Below, piece after piece: positions 62,250 to 64,000 of a stretch of 64,000 nt of DNA. Position 1 is the stretch's first letter, and every line of letters starts with the position of its first letter. A program made the position numbers and the translations under genes. Source of the stretch: Fistularia commersonii. Its lineage: Eukaryota; Chordata; Actinopteri; Syngnathiformes; Fistulariidae. The stretch lies in the NCBI GenBank assembly GCA_037954325.1, contig JBBMNZ010000001.1, positions 29,147,758-29,211,757 on the forward strand, given 5' to 3'. The notes beneath the pieces are model-generated. The model was not told where the DNA came from and did not search any database. It saw only the letters and a list, made by a program, of their open reading frames with translations.

Positions 62250-62690
62250 CCCAGCGCGAGCTGATCAACCAGGGTGTGTGGAGAGGTCGGTTCCTGCCTC
62301 GGTTCCTGCCTCGGTTCCTGCGTGGGTCCCCCGGCGGCGCGGTGTCGGGGTGGGTGAGTCCCCCAGCGGCCCCGACAGGATCTTTCCTTCTAATCCAGAG
62401 CCACTGCCTGCTTCCTTCTGCCGTGCTACAAAGTGCCTTGATGGATTTCTGAGGGCTTGCCCCCGATCCTCAAGTCCTTCAGGAACCTTGTGGTGGACTT
62501 GGCAACCTTGGCCTTCCAACCTCTTGCTGTAGCCTCAGCCACCAGGTCAAAGTGACGCAGACTGTTCCGTTCAAAGGCCTCCCCTATGGCGTCCTCCCGA
62601 GGGACAGTCAACTCTGTCTGGAAGACACCGCAACAGGACTTTGACCAGAACCGGGCACAGAGTGTTTGCTGAGTTCTCCAACGGACGTAA
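62250..62690 (-). repeat. Probable retroelement fragment
   Basis: Minus-strand translation gives EAFERNSLRHFDLVAEATAR and VAKSTTRFLKDL, resembling the tail of fish retroelement polyproteins. Family not assigned. Confidence 0.4.
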
Positions 62691-63475
62691 GAGTTGTTTC
62701 TCAGTCACTGCAGAAGGCAGGGGTGCCTTCGTCGCACCGTCGTATCAATGGGTCGTTTGCTTTGTGGACCGTTGGCGAGGCATCTTGTGCCCTCGCGCCC
62801 AGAGACTCTGGCAGTATTTATCTTTTTGAAGTATTGCAGTATTGAGGGTCGACAGTTCAGAGCAATGAAAAGAGTGGAGAAGAGGTGAAGAAACATGTCC
62901 AAGCAGGCTGAAACGGCTGGAGGAAAGTGTCAGGGGGAATGTATGATTTTAGAGCGAATGAAATGTGGGGCAGGAAAGGTGTAGAGCAGAGGTTTCTGAC
63001 CACCGGGCCGGCGAGGTGCTGTGGCCACCCTGGAGGGAGGAGCCGAAGGAAAAAGAAGACTTAGATAAAGGTCCCCCGTCACCTCGGTCATCGTCGATGG
63101 TTCTCAGATCTTGCCGTGGCAACTGGACTTGGTGTTTCTTCTTGAAGATGTTCCCTTTCTCACTGCCAAGTACAAGGTACGGACCGTTTTGACTCGTGCT
63201 CGGTGCTACAACGCTGTGGATATTCATCTTGTCACACTCACCCAAGAAACAACGGGAAATATTTACTGCTCTTCTTTTTCTTGTCACAACCCAACACTGG
63301 GTATGTTTGAGGGCGCACGAGTAAGCCAGGAAATTACGAAACAAGCGTGGCCTCGGTTTAATCCCCAATACCCTTAACTTTTACTTTTGTTTAACAATCT
63401 TTTAAGGCAAATACGGCAATCAAATAATTTCCGAAGCCGTCAGAGAGACTTCTGTACCTCTCGACAGGTTTTGTG
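62691..63475. other. nenf intron 2, nothing recognised
   Basis: No exon, RNA gene or clear repeat is seen. The neudesin FYG/heme-loop exon is not here in any frame. Confidence 0.45.
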
Positions 63476-64000
63476 TTTTTTTTTGATTAAACGGCTCCAG
63501 TTGCCCCGGGTTCATAGAGGGCCTTCTTCAGACGGCATGTTTCAGCTCCTTCCACAGACGTCCAGCAGGATTTTGATCAGGATTCATGGAAAGCCACTTC
63601 TGAATCGTCCCGATGTTTTGTTCTCAGCCATTCCTGGATGTCCTGGGGTCTTTGTCCCGCTGGAAGACCCATGACCTGCGGCTGAAACCCAGCTTTCTGG
63701 ACTCCAGAATGCCTTGCTAGTCTTGAGATGGTCTTGTGCCAAACAGAAGTGAGCCTCCATGTTGCCCAGGAGGGACAGTGTGCTTGTGCTGGTATGCTTC
63801 ATTTTTTTCTGTGAAGCTCCAGTTTCATCTCATTTGTCTAAAGGACATCCTCCCACAAGCTTTGTCAAGATGGATTGTAGCAAATTCCAGTTTGGCTCTT
63901 CGGGAATTGCTTTCAACAGTAGCCTCCTCCTCGGTTCTCCACTAGATGTTGCAATCTGACGCTGTTACCTCGACCTTGGAGTTCACCTTGAATGTCTCGG
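63476..64000. repeat. High-copy vertebrate dispersed repeat, truncated by the window edge
   Basis: Text such as CATGGAAAGCCACTTCTGAA, CTGGAAGACCCATGACCTG and CAGTTTCATCTCATTTGTCT is familiar from a widespread fish/frog interspersed repeat. It has no open frame. DNA-transposon class is likely but not resolved. Confidence 0.45.

Noticed and set aside
1..64000. tRNA, snoRNA or microRNA genes
   Set aside because: No cloverleaf or convincing hairpin gene noticed by eye; a covariance-model scan would be needed to exclude them.

Overview
The window is nuclear DNA of a ray-finned (teleost) fish. The genes have many short, canonically spliced exons and vertebrate gene content. Between them lie CA/GT microsatellites, LINE, hAT, Tigger and Tc1-type debris, and the fish dispersed repeats that end in TTACATT/TGTAATG. 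The species cannot be named from the sequence. Gene names rest on protein similarity recalled from known families; no search was run. All exon models were joined by hand and checked for reading phase.

Layout, left to right: (1) 2027-5104, minus: first three coding exons of tmem87a, the rest lying off the left edge; its third intron holds a LINE that was itself hit by a Tigger element. (2) 7801-17813, plus: complete ganc (neutral alpha-glucosidase C, GH31), 25 coding exons, 916 aa. (3) 20009-32996, plus: complete calpain-3-type gene, 21 coding exons, 713 aa, lacking the muscle-specific NS, IS1 and IS2 segments. (4) 36355-50947, minus: complete coding region of znf106 (zinc fingers plus WD40 propeller), 21 coding exons, 1664 aa. 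(5) 55730-60469, minus: complete pacc1/tmem206 (proton-activated chloride channel), 8 exons, 350 aa. (6) 61169 onward, plus: first two coding exons of nenf (neudesin); the rest lies past the right edge behind retroelement debris.

The tmem87a-ganc-capn3-znf106 order and strands equal human 15q15, whereas pacc1-nenf is a human 1q32 pair, so the 51-55.7 kb interval holds a synteny junction relative to human. pacc1 and nenf are head to head over 0.7 kb of CpG-rich DNA.

The most interesting points are: a calpain 3 gene that looks hard-wired to the mammalian lens Lp82 layout (the intron where the IS1 exon should sit is only 100 bp); splice sites shaped by microsatellites or transposon tails in ganc and znf106; two GC-AG introns in ganc; a 43-bp intron in znf106; and a perfect GTCACGTGAC palindrome beside pacc1 exon 1. 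No wholly new gene system was found.
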